This document shows, in pieces, positions 63,801 to 64,000 of a stretch of DNA of 64,000 bases; position 1 is the first letter of the stretch, and each line of letters begins with the position of its first letter. A program made the translations under genes and the position numbers. Source of the DNA: Sympetrum striolatum (lineage: Eukaryota; Arthropoda; Insecta; Odonata; Libellulidae); contig OX388349.1 in the NCBI GenBank assembly GCA_947579665.1, forward strand, positions 76,078,841 through 76,142,840, given 5' to 3'. The notes under the pieces are model-generated. The model saw nothing but the letters and a program-made list of their open reading frames with translations, was not told the DNA's origin and made no database searches.

Positions 63801-64000
63801 TGGGGAGAGAGTACAACCAGGAAAGAATAAGTAAAAATGCATAGTAATTAAGATTTTACATAGGTTAATTTGCTGTAAATAGTCCTTTTGTTTGCCATTG
63901 TTCCAAATATTAATTCATTTGCTCTTATATCTTACAGTCTCTCCTTCGCTCCTATATAGTTCACCTCTCCTCTAACGAACGAGACTGGGGAAACAACATG
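60897..64000 (+). repeat. Recent tandem duplication, copy 2 (E2, cut by the window end)
   Basis: This is the partner of 53,837-56,940. Its left boundary lies inside a monomer that carries the triple GAAC element. The monomer it replaces in copy 1 (near 53,780) reads CTGAAACTAAGCC instead. Differences from copy 1 are at 61,623, 62,189, 62,678, 63,266, 63,935 and 63,996. Confidence 0.9.
61071..61082 (+). repeat. (GAAC)3 expansion in E2
   Basis: This is the exact partner of 54,011-54,022 at an offset of 7,060. Confidence 0.85.

Larger units (their letters stand above)
1..64000. repeat. 223 bp satellite DNA array, ~287 head-to-tail monomers
   Basis: The same ~223 bp unit recurs from the first to the last base, always in the same orientation. 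Landmarks such as TAGTCCTTTTG, ATTAATT, TTCACCTCTCGTC, GGGACTGGGACC and AAAATGCATAGT return every 221-225 bp. There are no inversions and I found no stretch of unrelated sequence. Monomers differ by scattered substitutions and 1-4 bp indels, and they fall into recurring subtypes that are themselves arranged in larger repeated blocks. Long homogeneous arrays of this kind are typical of eukaryotic heterochromatin. I do not recognise the family, and no conventional gene interrupts it. Confidence 0.98.

Noticed and set aside
1..64000. CRISPR array or bacterial repeat region
   Set aside because: The repeat unit is 223 bp with no unique spacers, and copies diverge as in satellite DNA. There are no cas genes.

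Overview
The whole 64 kb window is one uninterrupted, head-to-tail tandem array of a single ~223 bp satellite monomer, about 287 copies by length. I see no conventional gene, RNA gene, transposon, CRISPR array or non-satellite insertion. The monomer is AT-rich except for a ~90 bp core of roughly balanced composition. A homogeneous array of this size with higher-order structure points to a eukaryotic chromosome, probably heterochromatin (pericentromeric, centromeric or subtelomeric). Nothing in the sequence identifies the species, and I do not recognise the monomer as a named satellite.

The interest lies in the higher-order organisation, read from shared diagnostic variants and offsets between matching variants. 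A ~7 kb super-unit 'S' occurs four times: S1 about 5,560-12,560, S2 about 18,538-25,856, S3 about 26,036-33,158, S4 about 36,061-43,329. S1, S3 and S4 are each followed by a ~3 kb super-unit 'T': T1 from 12,561, T2 33,159-36,060, T3 from 43,330. S+T therefore forms a ~10 kb composite unit, with S3T2 and S4T3 directly adjacent. S2 and S3 are a nearly identical 7.1 kb tandem pair (offset 7,497-7,498). A second near-identical pair, E1/E2, begins at 53,837 and 60,897 (offset 7,060) and runs off the right end of the window.

Layout from left to right: 1-1,035 is a copy of 5,795-6,829; 1,036-2,006 is mixed monomers; 2,007-3,384 is block U1; 3,385-4,016 is mixed; 4,017-5,560 is a locally homogenised two-monomer pattern; then S1, T1, flank V1 (15,580-16,730), two S-like monomers, U2 (17,160-18,538), S2, S3, T2, S4, T3, block W1 (46,531-49,776), a further T/V copy (49,777-51,470), W2 (51,471-54,170), E1, a mixed stretch (56,941-60,896) with its own local duplication, and E2.

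The copies differ mainly by whole-monomer gains and losses (often exactly three monomers), chimeric monomers at switch points, one shared ~79 bp internal deletion and small homopolymer or tetranucleotide changes. This is the pattern expected from unequal exchange and gene conversion. About half of the monomers keep a 60-codon open frame on the plus strand and many have longer open stretches on the minus strand. These frames start at TTG or CTG, are broken in the other half and shift frame from one monomer to the next, so I do not call them genes. One layout worth testing is that each monomer resembles a small exon: a polypyrimidine tract with CAG, then a GC-richer core, then a donor-like site that is canonical in only four copies.
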